Shown here: positions 1 to 5,069 of the stretch, one piece after another
Numbering within the stretch: the first letter of the stretch is position 1
Layout of the letters: each line of letters opens with the position of its first letter
Assembly (NCBI GenBank): GCA_900551495.1
Contig: URWG01000112.1
Span: 1-6,129, forward strand
Direction of reading: 5' to 3'
Origin: an uncultured Eubacteriales bacterium
Lineage (GTDB): Bacteria; Bacillota; Clostridia; Oscillospirales; Oscillospiraceae
DNA: 6,129 nucleotides
Notes under the pieces: generated by a model
What the model was told of the DNA's origin: nothing
The model's database searches: none
What the model saw: the letters and a program-made list of their open reading frames with translations, nothing else
Program-made: the position numbers and the translations under genes

Positions 1-34
1 CGTAAGGCTCCTTTGTCGCCAACGGCTGCGCAAT
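1..34 (-). repeat. Truncated copy of the palindromic repeat also found upstream of pta
   Basis: The reverse complement of 1-30 matches 4880-4909 at 27 of 30 positions, with no gap. The differences are three single transitions. Just beyond it, the reverse complement still reads ATTGCG, as in the terminal repeat of the full copy (4866-4876), but about six internal bases are missing and the outermost TGTC is replaced. This copy therefore has a degraded end near 34 and continues past the left edge of the window. It lies about 60 bases beyond the gtrA-like stop codon. The match is direct; calling it a family member is inference from two copies. Confidence 0.75.
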
Positions 35-94
35 ATTTCAAGTTTTTCAAACCGAAGGATTGGCAAAAAAGAATCGATGTCCGCCGACGGGGAT

Positions 95-562
95 TTATTC
101 AGAGGTTCCCTTATGATGATGCTCAAAGCGGCGATTGAAAACGAAATACCGCTGTCCGAAATAGTTCAATATCGCGTAAGAAAACGAGCCAACCGTCATT
201 CCACAGTTTCCGCGCACCTTCTCCGCGCCGCCGAAGGCAAACAGCTCCGACACCCACTCCGATCGTACCAGCAGCGCCGCGCAGGGCCGCGCGATCACAT
301 AATACGAAACCAAATAGCAGATCAAGACCTCCGCGACAAAGCGCAGAAGCTGCTGCCCCGTTGACTGCCGCTCGCGGAAAACAATAAATTTACAGGACAG
401 ATACCAAATCACGCTGCCCAGCCCGTAGTTCACCAGCGGCGCCAAGTGCGTACTGACGCCCCAAAGGTTGAACAGCAGGAACATGATGCCGGTACACAAT
501 ATAAAGTTCAGGATACCGACGATCAGATACTCGATGAGCGTGCGGTCGATGAAGCGCTTCAT
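95..562 (-). CDS. GtrA-family four-helix membrane protein
   Basis: The product has 155 residues and four likely membrane helices, at about 10-32, 40-62, 73-91 and 118-138. It shows the twofold GtrA pattern: an aromatic/basic motif ending in VF closes each half (CKFIVF, 57-62; NYFGQRYFVF, 133-142). The tail is basic and His-rich. Family members act at the cytoplasmic membrane and are usually linked to moving polyprenyl-phosphate-linked sugars for cell-surface glycosylation; the substrate here is unknown. The ATG at 562 is chosen because GGAAAGGAG lies about 9 bases upstream and the helix-bearing domain starts there. An upstream in-frame ATG at 658 would add 32 non-family residues and lies upstream of the promoter. 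The loop between helices 3 and 4 is rather long. No glycosyltransferase gene is adjacent in the window, so the partner is unknown. Confidence 0.88.
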   Translation of the reverse strand: MKRFIDRTLIEYLIVGILNFILCTGIMFLLFNLWGVSTHLAPLVNYGLGSVIWYLSCKFIVFRERQSTGQQLLRFVAEVLICYLVSYYVIARPCAALLVRSEWVSELFAFGGAEKVRGNCGMTVGSFSYAILNYFGQRYFVFNRRFEHHHKGTSE

Positions 563-616
563 GCAGCGGCACTCCTTTCCTCCGTTCGGCAGCGCTCCCG
601 CGCCGCGTTGGGTTAC

Positions 617-645
617 AGTATAGCGCAAAATGCACAAAATTGCAA
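617..645 (-). promoter_or_regulatory. Sigma-A promoter for the GtrA-family gene
   Basis: Read on the minus strand, a -35 TTGCAA (645-640) and a -10 TATACT (622-617) are separated by exactly 17 bases. The expected start is near 610, giving a leader of about 48 bases to the ATG at 562. This places the transcription start downstream of the alternative ATG at 658 and supports the shorter protein. Confidence 0.75.
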
Positions 646-713
646 CGTTCTTCGCCACGAAATTTTTTCAGCCGAAAATGTGTGAATTTTTTTTGAAATT
701 TGCAGAAAAACAG

Positions 714-742
714 TTGAATTTTGAATTGATTTGTCATAGAAT
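714..742 (+). promoter_or_regulatory. Sigma-A promoter for trmL (and possibly pgk-tpiA)
   Basis: TTGAAT (714-719) and TAGAAT (737-742) are 17 bases apart, in AT-rich sequence between divergent genes. The expected start is near 749-750, giving a leader of about 53 bases. It is back-to-back with the minus-strand promoter at 617-645, with about 70 bases between the two -35 boxes. No other convincing promoter appears before pgk, so this one may drive trmL-pgk-tpiA together. Confidence 0.7.
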
Positions 743-750
743 AGTCCGGG

Positions 751-798
751 CGGCGGAGCGGGACGACCGTCCGCCGGAATCTACCGTCCCGTCGGGGA
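751..798 (+). promoter_or_regulatory. trmL leader with competing hairpins
   Basis: Three pairings are visible. Hairpin A pairs 751-757 with 770-776 (7 bp) and continues inward as 759-761 with 767-769 around loop GACGA. Alternative B pairs CGGGACG (759-765) with CGTCCCG (785-791), a perfect 7 bp that cannot coexist with A. A small hairpin C pairs TCCC (787-790) with GGGA (795-798) and would cover the likely ribosome site GGGGA (794-798) of trmL. A allows C, whereas B would break C. The pairings are direct; a regulatory switch is inference. GC-rich sequence produces such overlaps by chance, and no ligand-binding domain is recognisable. Confidence 0.3.
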
Positions 799-802
799 AG
801 CC

Positions 803-1285
803 ATGCTGAACATTGTTCTCGTCGCGCCGGAGATCCCGCAAAATACCGGCAATATCGCCCGTACCTGTGCCGCCACCGGCTCGGTGCTGCATCTGGTCAA
901 GCCGCTGGGCTTCGACATTTCCGAGCGGGCCGTCCGCCGGGCGGGACTGGACTACTGGCATTTGGTCGATGTGCGGGTTTATGAAAACCTTGCGGAACTT
1001 TTTTCCGCAAATATCGTCAGTCAAATGCGGCTGTTTTCCACCAAAGCGCCGCGCTGCTATACCGAGGCGGACTACAACGACGGCTGCTTCCTCTTTTTCG
1101 GTCGTGAAACGAAGGGTCTGCCCGAGGAATTTCTGAACGCAAATTACGAAAGCTGCGTCCGTATCCCCATGCGGGAGGAGGCGCGGAGCCTGAATCTCAG
1201 CAATTCCGTCGCCGTGGGCGTCTTTGAGGCGCTGCGGCAGCTCGATTTTCCCCATCTGAAGGACTACGGAAAGATGAAGAAATGA
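803..1285 (+). CDS. trmL: tRNA (cytidine/uridine-34 2'-O)-methyltransferase TrmL
   Basis: This 160-residue SPOUT-class enzyme transfers a methyl group from S-adenosylmethionine to the 2'-OH of the wobble nucleotide in certain tRNA-Leu species, acting as a dimer in the cytosol. All three family motifs are present: NTGNIART (14-21), FFGRETKGLP (98-107), and the trefoil-knot segment at about 121-147 with IPM, R129, NLSNSVAVGVFEA and a final RQL. The AGLDYW segment (47-52) also fits. Length matches the E. coli protein, and there is no extra RNA-binding domain. The ATG at 803 begins exactly where the family begins (MLNIVL) and has GGGGAAG (794-800) close upstream. The gene ends 49 bases before pgk with no terminator between them, so read-through is possible. 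The family is certain; the exact tRNA targets are inferred. Confidence 0.95.
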   Translation: MLNIVLVAPEIPQNTGNIARTCAATGSVLHLVKPLGFDISERAVRRAGLDYWHLVDVRVYENLAELFSANIVSQMRLFSTKAPRCYTEADYNDGCFLFFGRETKGLPEEFLNANYESCVRIPMREEARSLNLSNSVAVGVFEALRQLDFPHLKDYGKMKK

Positions 1286-1334
1286 CGGCTTTTCCACCGG
1301 TCCGTACAAAGCACTTATAATAGGAGGTCCCCCC

Positions 1335-2537
1335 ATGAATTACAACAAGAAATCCGTTGAACAGATCGACGTCAAGGGCAAGCGGGTCCTGTGCCGCTGC
1401 GACTTTAACGTCCCCACCAAGGAAGGCAAGATCACCAGCGACAAGCGGATCGTGGCTGCCCTGCCTACCATTGAGTATTTGGTCAACCACGGAGCGAAGG
1501 TCATCCTCTGCTCCCATATGGGCAAGCCCAAGGGCGAGTACAAGCCCGAGCTGAGTCTGAAGATCGTCGCCGACCGTCTGAGCGAGCTGCTGGGCAAGCC
1601 CGTGGTCATGGCTGACGACGTTGCCGGTCCCGATGCGCACGCCAAGGCTGCCGCTCTCAAGGACGGCGACGTGATGCTGCTGGAAAACACCCGCTTTGAA
1701 AAGGGCGAAACCAAGAACGACCCCGCGCTTTCCAAGGAGCTTGCCTCCCTCGCGGACATCTTTGTCAATGACGCGTTCGGCACGGCGCACCGCGCCCACG
1801 CCTCGACCGCCGGCGTCGCGGATTACCTGCCCGCCGTCTGCGGCTTCCTCGTGGAAAAGGAAGTCTCCGTTATGGGTAAGGCGCTTGCCGATCCCGAGCG
1901 TCCGTTCGTCGCCATCCTCGGCGGTGCAAAGGTCTCCGACAAGCTCAACGTCATCAATAACCTGCTGGAGAAGGTCGATACCCTCATCATCGGCGGCGGC
2001 ATGGCGTTCACCTTCCTCGCCGCGAAGGGCTACTCCGTTGGCAAGTCCCTGCTCGACAGTGAGAAGATCGACTACTGCAAGGACATGATGAAGAAGGCGG
2101 AGGAAAAGGGCGTCAAGCTCCTGCTGCCGGTCGATACCGTGATTGCCGCCGGCTTCCCCAGCCCCATCGACGCTCCCATTGAGGTCAAGACCGTCGCTGC
2201 GGACGCCATTCCCGACGACATGGAGGGACTGGACATCGGCGAAAAGACCCGTGCGCTGTTTGCCGATGCCGTCAAGAGCGCCAAGACCGTCGTTTGGAAC
2301 GGTCCGATGGGCGTGTTCGAGAATCCCACGCTGGCAAAGGGCACCATTGCCGTCGCGCAGGCGCTTGCCGACAGCGATGCGGTGACCATCGTCGGCGGCG
2401 GCGACAGTGCGGCTGCCTGCGAGCAGCTCGGCTTTGCCGATAAGATCACCCACATTTCCACCGGCGGCGGCGCTTCCCTTGAGTTCCTCGAGGGGCTGGA
2501 GCTGCCCGGTATCGCCTGCCTGCAGGATAAAGAATAA
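1335..2537 (+). CDS. pgk: Phosphoglycerate kinase
   Basis: The product has 400 residues, the normal bacterial length. It catalyses 1,3-bisphosphoglycerate + ADP to 3-phosphoglycerate + ATP, the first ATP-forming step of glycolysis, in the cytosol. The N-terminal substrate domain shows RCDFNVP (21-27), SHMGKPKG (60-67), LLENTRFEKGE (115-125) and NDAFGTAHRAHAST (145-158). The hinge and nucleotide domain show LGGAKVSDK (195-203), IIGGGMAFTF (218-227), WNGPMGVFE (321-329), GGGDSAAA (354-361) and STGGGASLEFLEG (375-387). All signatures are intact; RCDFNVP has Cys where Val is usual, a mild change. AGGAGGT (1322-1328) fixes the start 6 bases downstream. tpiA follows 12 bases after the stop, a clear operon pair. 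gap, the frequent upstream partner, is absent and trmL takes its place. Confidence 0.98.
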   Translation: MNYNKKSVEQIDVKGKRVLCRCDFNVPTKEGKITSDKRIVAALPTIEYLVNHGAKVILCSHMGKPKGEYKPELSLKIVADRLSELLGKPVVMADDVAGPDAHAKAAALKDGDVMLLENTRFEKGETKNDPALSKELASLADIFVNDAFGTAHRAHASTAGVADYLPAVCGFLVEKEVSVMGKALADPERPFVAILGGAKVSDKLNVINNLLEKVDTLIIGGGMAFTFLAAKGYSVGKSLLDSEKIDYCKDMMKKAEEKGVKLLLPVDTVIAAGFPSPIDAPIEVKTVAADAIPDDMEGLDIGEKTRALFADAVKSAKTVVWNGPMGVFENPTLAKGTIAVAQALADSDAVTIVGGGDSAAACEQLGFADKITHISTGGGASLEFLEGLELPGIACLQDKE

Positions 2538-2549
2538 AGGAGAAGCACC

Positions 2550-3326
2550 ATGAACAGAAAATATCGTAAGACGCTCATCGCCGGCAACTGGAAAATGAAC
2601 AAGACCCCGTCCGAGACAAAGGCGTTTATGACCGAGCTGAAGGGCATCCTGCCGAAGGGTCGCTGGTGTGACATCGCGCTCTGCGTTCCCGCCGTCTGCA
2701 TCCCCGCCGCCGTCCGCGCCATGCGGGAGACGCGCATCGGCATCGGCGCCGAGAACTGCAACGCCAACGCCTCCGGTGCCTACACCGGCGAGATCTCCTG
2801 CGGTATGCTGACCGACGCGGGCTGCAAGTACGTCATCATCGGTCACTCCGAGCGCCGCGCCATGGGTGAGACCGACGCAGATGTCAACGCCAAGGTCCTC
2901 GCCGCACTGAGCGCTGGTCTGGTTCCCATCGTCTGCTGCGGCGAAACGCTGGAGCAGCGCGAGGCGGGCATCACCGAGGAGTGGATCACCATGCAGATCA
3001 AGCTGGCGCTTGCGGGCATCGGCGAGGAGAAGATCCGCAAGGTCGTGATCGCTTACGAGCCGATTTGGGCGATCGGCACCGGCAAGACCGCTACGCCCGA
3101 GCAGGCGGAGGAGGTCTGCCAGCATATCCGCACCGTCGTTCGCAAGCTGTTCGGCTCCAAGAACGCCCGTGCCACCACCATCCTCTACGGCGGCTCCATG
3201 AATGAAAAGAACGCCTACGAGCTGCTGGCGCAGCCCGACATCGACGGCGGTCTGATCGGCGGCGCTTCCCTCGTCCCGTCCAAGTTTGTCAAGATCATCG
3301 AGGACGCCAATCAGCCGACCGCGTAA
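2550..3326 (+). CDS. tpiA: Triosephosphate isomerase
   Basis: The product has 258 residues and is full length. It interconverts dihydroxyacetone phosphate and glyceraldehyde 3-phosphate, working as a TIM-barrel dimer in the cytosol. The catalytic set is complete: Asn13 and Lys15 in AGNWKMN (11-17), electrophile His99 in IIGHSERR (96-103), base Glu170 in AYEPIWAIGTGKTA (168-181, including the mobile loop), and the phosphate-binding stretches YGGS (213-216) and GGLIGGASL (233-241). GAEN (67-70) replaces the commoner GAQN. AAAGGAG (2536-2542) overlaps the pgk stop codon and lies 7 bases before the ATG, so translation is closely linked to pgk. A strong terminator starts 27 bases after the stop, making this the last gene of its transcript. 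Confidence 0.98.
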   Translation: MNRKYRKTLIAGNWKMNKTPSETKAFMTELKGILPKGRWCDIALCVPAVCIPAAVRAMRETRIGIGAENCNANASGAYTGEISCGMLTDAGCKYVIIGHSERRAMGETDADVNAKVLAALSAGLVPIVCCGETLEQREAGITEEWITMQIKLALAGIGEEKIRKVVIAYEPIWAIGTGKTATPEQAEEVCQHIRTVVRKLFGSKNARATTILYGGSMNEKNAYELLAQPDIDGGLIGGASLVPSKFVKIIEDANQPTA

Positions 3327-3352
3327 GTCGCGAAAATTCGTCAATTTCAACA

Positions 3353-3391
3353 AAATTCCGTCGGAATTTTTTCCGACGGAATTTCTTTTTT
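3353..3391 (+). terminator. Rho-independent terminator after tpiA
   Basis: A perfect 14-bp stem pairs 3353-3366 with 3371-3384, around a TTTT loop at 3367-3370. It is followed by one C and six T's (3386-3391). This is the clearest transcript end in the window, and it separates the glycolytic genes from the CBS/pseudouridine synthase unit. The A's on the upstream side are too few to suggest strong termination in the other direction. Confidence 0.95.
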
Positions 3392-3424
3392 CACAAAATC
3401 TTAACAGCTTTCGCCGCGGAAATA

Positions 3425-3433
3425 TGATATAAT
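3425..3433 (+). promoter_or_regulatory. Extended -10 promoter for the CBS/pseudouridine synthase unit
   Basis: TGATATAAT is a perfect TATAAT (3428-3433) with the extended-10 TG one base upstream. The only -35-like box, TTAACA (3401-3406), is 21 bases away, which is too far, so the extended -10 probably carries the promoter. The expected start is near 3440. The site lies 34 bases beyond the tpiA terminator. Confidence 0.75.
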
Positions 3434-3444
3434 GAAGCAGAATG

Positions 3445-3462
3445 CGGGGTCTCCGTGCCCCG
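3445..3462 (+). promoter_or_regulatory. Small hairpin at the 5' end of the CBS transcript
   Basis: CGGGG (3445-3449) pairs with CCCCG (3458-3462) around an 8-base loop, a few bases after the predicted transcript start. It has no T-run, so it is not a terminator. It might simply protect the 5' end of the RNA. The pairing is direct and the role is a guess. Confidence 0.3.
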
Positions 3463-3495
3463 ACGTTATCCGAACCGAAGGGAGTAAGGTTTGCT

Positions 3496-3924
3496 TTGAA
3501 TCTTTTGTTTTTTCTGACTCCGAAAGCGAGTTGTTCTTATCTTTTCGATGATTTTACCATCCGTCAGGCGCTGGAGCGCATGGAGAACTCCGGCTATGCC
3601 GCTCTGCCCATCCTGCACCGCGACGGCAGCTACTGCGGCACACTGACCGAGGGCGACCTGCTGTGGGCGATCAAGAATCTGTGTCTCATGGACCAGCGCG
3701 ACACGGAAAACCACGGCATTATGGAGATCGCCCACCGCAAGGACAACCTGCCCGTCACCGTCACGACCAATATGCAGGAGCTGGTGCTCAAGGCAACCGA
3801 TCAGAACTTTGTCCCCGTCATCGACGACAAGGGCGCGTTCATCGGCATCGTGACCCGCCGCGCCATTATGCGCTTCTGCCTGAACGAGTACATCGCGCCG
3901 AAGCTTGCCGAGGCGATCGGATGA
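3496..3924 (+). CDS. Two-CBS-domain (Bateman pair) protein, TTG start
   Basis: With the TTG start the product has 142 residues, almost entirely two CBS repeats. The first covers about 16-62 (DDFTIRQALERM, then LPILHRDGSYCGTLTEGDLLW) and the second about 73-133 (a PVTV-type start, then FVPVIDDKGAFIGIVTRRAIM). CBS pairs bind adenosine-type ligands such as AMP, ATP or SAM and usually regulate a partner; no enzyme domain is attached, so the role is unknown. The TTG is preferred because GGAGTAAGG (3481-3489) lies 6 bases upstream and because, from memory, stand-alone clostridial relatives begin NxLFFLTPK. An in-frame ATG at 3442 would add 18 non-family residues and falls at the predicted transcript start with no room for a ribosome site. 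The stop overlaps the next gene's ATG. Confidence 0.85.
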   Translation: MNLLFFLTPKASCSYLFDDFTIRQALERMENSGYAALPILHRDGSYCGTLTEGDLLWAIKNLCLMDQRDTENHGIMEIAHRKDNLPVTVTTNMQELVLKATDQNFVPVIDDKGAFIGIVTRRAIMRFCLNEYIAPKLAEAIG

Positions 3925-4826
3925 AGCTGACCCTCACCGCCGAGCGGGAGGCAAAGCTCCTGTCGCTCCTGCGTCGGGAGCTGGGGATGTCCTCAACGCT
4001 CGTCAAGCGGCTGAAGTTCCGCCGCGCCTTTACCGTCAACGGAACAGCGGTCTTTACGGACCATCCCGTGCACATCGGCGACCGCGTGGAGGTGCTGCTC
4101 GACGAGCCGACCCCCGACTACCCCGCCGAGGACGGTCCGCTGGACATTCTCTGCGAGGATGCGTGGCTCATCGCCTTGGACAAGCCCGCGGGACTCTTGA
4201 TGCACCCCTCGTCCTCGCGCAACACCGGCACGCTGGCAAATTTCCTGACCGCGTATTATCGGCGCACCGACCAGCCCTGCGCGGTGCATCCGGTCAGTCG
4301 GCTCGATCGCGATACCTTCGGTGTCGTCCTGCTGGCAAAAAGCTCGCATGTCCACGCCAAAATGCACACGCTCCAGCGTATGCACGGCATTGAAAAGTGC
4401 TATATTGCAGCCGTGCTCGGGGTACCGCCGCTGTCCGAGGGGCAGATCGACGCCCCCATTGCCCGCGCGGAGGGCAGCAGCCTGCTGCGCCGCATCGACC
4501 CGAACGGCAAGCCTGCAAGCTCGCGCTACCGCGTGCTGAATACCGTCGAGCTTGCGGGGCAGAAATGCAGTCTGCTGGAGCTGCACCCGCTGACCGGACG
4601 GACGCACCAGCTCCGTCTGCACTGCGCGCACCTCGGCTGTCCGATCTTGGGCGACCCGCAGTACGGCACGCCCGCCTCCTCCGCGCTTTCGGACGCTTTG
4701 GGGCTGCGCGGGCAGCAGCTTTGCGCCGCGGCGCTGCGATTTGTCCACCCCATGACCGGCGCTTTGACCGAAATCCGCTCAAAACAGCAGATTAGCCTTG
4801 ATTTTTACCGCCCGTCGGTAGTATAA
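3921..4826 (+). CDS. RluA/RluD-family pseudouridine synthase
   Basis: This 301-residue enzyme isomerises specific uridines in RNA, most likely 23S rRNA, to pseudouridine. An N-terminal S4-like RNA-binding region (about 10-60) includes LVKRLKFRRAFTVNG and a VHIGDRVEVLL end. The catalytic domain has LDKPAGLLMHP (86-96), the active-site motif SRLDRDTFG (126-134) with nucleophile Asp129, KCYIAAVLG (159-167) and PLTGRTHQLRLH (223-234) followed by LGDPQYG. The usual motif is HRLDRDTSG, so Ser126 and Phe133 are substitutions, though the catalytic Asp and neighbouring Arg are kept. The start is fixed by an ATGA overlap with the CBS gene stop and by GAGG (3910-3913) 7 bases upstream, which suggests translational coupling. 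The -10 box of the pta promoter overlaps its stop codon. The exact target uridine cannot be read from the sequence. Confidence 0.93.
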   Translation: MKLTLTAEREAKLLSLLRRELGMSSTLVKRLKFRRAFTVNGTAVFTDHPVHIGDRVEVLLDEPTPDYPAEDGPLDILCEDAWLIALDKPAGLLMHPSSSRNTGTLANFLTAYYRRTDQPCAVHPVSRLDRDTFGVVLLAKSSHVHAKMHTLQRMHGIEKCYIAAVLGVPPLSEGQIDAPIARAEGSSLLRRIDPNGKPASSRYRVLNTVELAGQKCSLLELHPLTGRTHQLRLHCAHLGCPILGDPQYGTPASSALSDALGLRGQQLCAAALRFVHPMTGALTEIRSKQQISLDFYRPSVV

Positions 4827-4827
4827 T
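4798..4827 (+). promoter_or_regulatory. Sigma-A promoter for pta, inside the end of the pseudouridine synthase gene
   Basis: TTGATT (4798-4803) and a perfect TATAAT (4822-4827) are 18 bases apart. The -10 box overlaps the TAA stop of the upstream gene. The predicted start near 4834 gives pta an unusually long leader of about 236 bases, containing the palindromic repeat. I see no other good promoter between here and the pta start. Confidence 0.75.
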
Positions 4828-4847
4828 GGATTCGCAAAAATATGGGC

Positions 4848-5041
4848 GACACGCGAGCGCTTTTCTGTCATTGCGAAGTCGTAGCCGTCGGCGACGAAGG
4901 AGCCTTACGGATACGGGCTCTCCGCTTGCCGGTCGGAGCAAAGCGACGTGGCAATCCGTTTTCCAAGTGCTTTCTTGAGATTGCCGCGACTTGCTGCGCA
5001 AGTCTCGCAATGACAATTTGAGAGCAAAAGCACGCGATGTC
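4848..5041 (+). repeat. Outer inverted repeat enclosing the palindromic element
   Basis: Outside the element, GACA-CGCG (4848-4855) and GCTTTT (4859-4864) match AAAAGC (5026-5031), CGCG (5033-5036) and TGTC (5038-5041) as an interrupted inverted repeat. Fourteen pairs form, with short bulges. Together with the element ends this would close nearly the whole pta leader into one branched structure ending 15 bases before the ribosome site GGAGG (5057-5061). The pairing is direct. Whether it is part of the element or a leader feature that predates insertion is open. Confidence 0.5.
4866..5015 (+). repeat. Palindromic repeat element (MITE/REP-like), full copy
   Basis: The element is 150 bases and is bounded by perfect 11-base inverted repeats, TGTCATTGCGA (4866-4876) and TCGCAATGACA (5005-5015). 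Inside are further stems: 4947-4956 with 4979-4988 (CGTGGCAATC against GATTGCCGCG, 10 pairs including one G-U), 4920-4924 with 4934-4938, and GAGCC/GGCTC (4900-4904 with 4916-4920). It has no coding frame of its own and no T-tract, so it is not a standard terminator. Its left arm recurs inverted at 1-34. Repeats with TCATTGCGA ends and an inner GGCAATC are, from memory, dispersed in many bacterial genomes; that was not searched here. No clear target-site duplication is visible. Confidence 0.85.
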
Positions 5042-5069
5042 CCCAAAGAGAAATACGGAGGAATCATTC

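Noticed and set aside
70..94. Possible terminator after the GtrA-family gene
   Set aside because: A T-run (minus strand) follows the stop, but the only hairpin before it (CCG/CGG) has about 3 bp, too weak to call.
563..658. Longer start for the GtrA-family gene
   Set aside because: The extra 32 residues include Cys-rich, non-family sequence, and the ATG at 658 lies upstream of the minus-strand promoter at 617-645, so it would not be transcribed from it.
1316..1321. Perfect TATAAT just before pgk
   Set aside because: It directly abuts the ribosome site AGGAGGT (1322-1328), so a transcript starting about 7 bases later would lack that site. The best -35-like box, TTTCCA (1291-1296), is 19 bases away. 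A chance match is more likely than a pgk promoter.
734..1336. Minus-strand frame of 200 codons opposite trmL
   Set aside because: It is a shadow of a well-conserved SPOUT methyltransferase, with no recognisable motif of its own.
1197..3353. Long stop-free minus-strand frame (about 718 codons) opposite trmL's end, pgk and tpiA
   Set aside because: It lies exactly opposite two highly conserved glycolytic genes, is low in complexity (rich in Gly, Ala, Asp, Val, Leu), and has no family motifs. It is a by-product of GC-rich codon use on the sense strand.
4866..5015. Palindromic element considered as a CRISPR unit, riboswitch or terminator
   Set aside because: There are no regularly spaced direct repeats, no T-tract, and no conserved riboswitch core that I recognise. 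Another copy elsewhere in the window fits a dispersed repeat better.
5037..5069. Upstream in-frame ATG for pta
   Set aside because: It would add 11 residues (MSPKRNTEESF) not typical of Pta, has no ribosome site of its own, and would make the good GGAGG at 5057-5061 coding.
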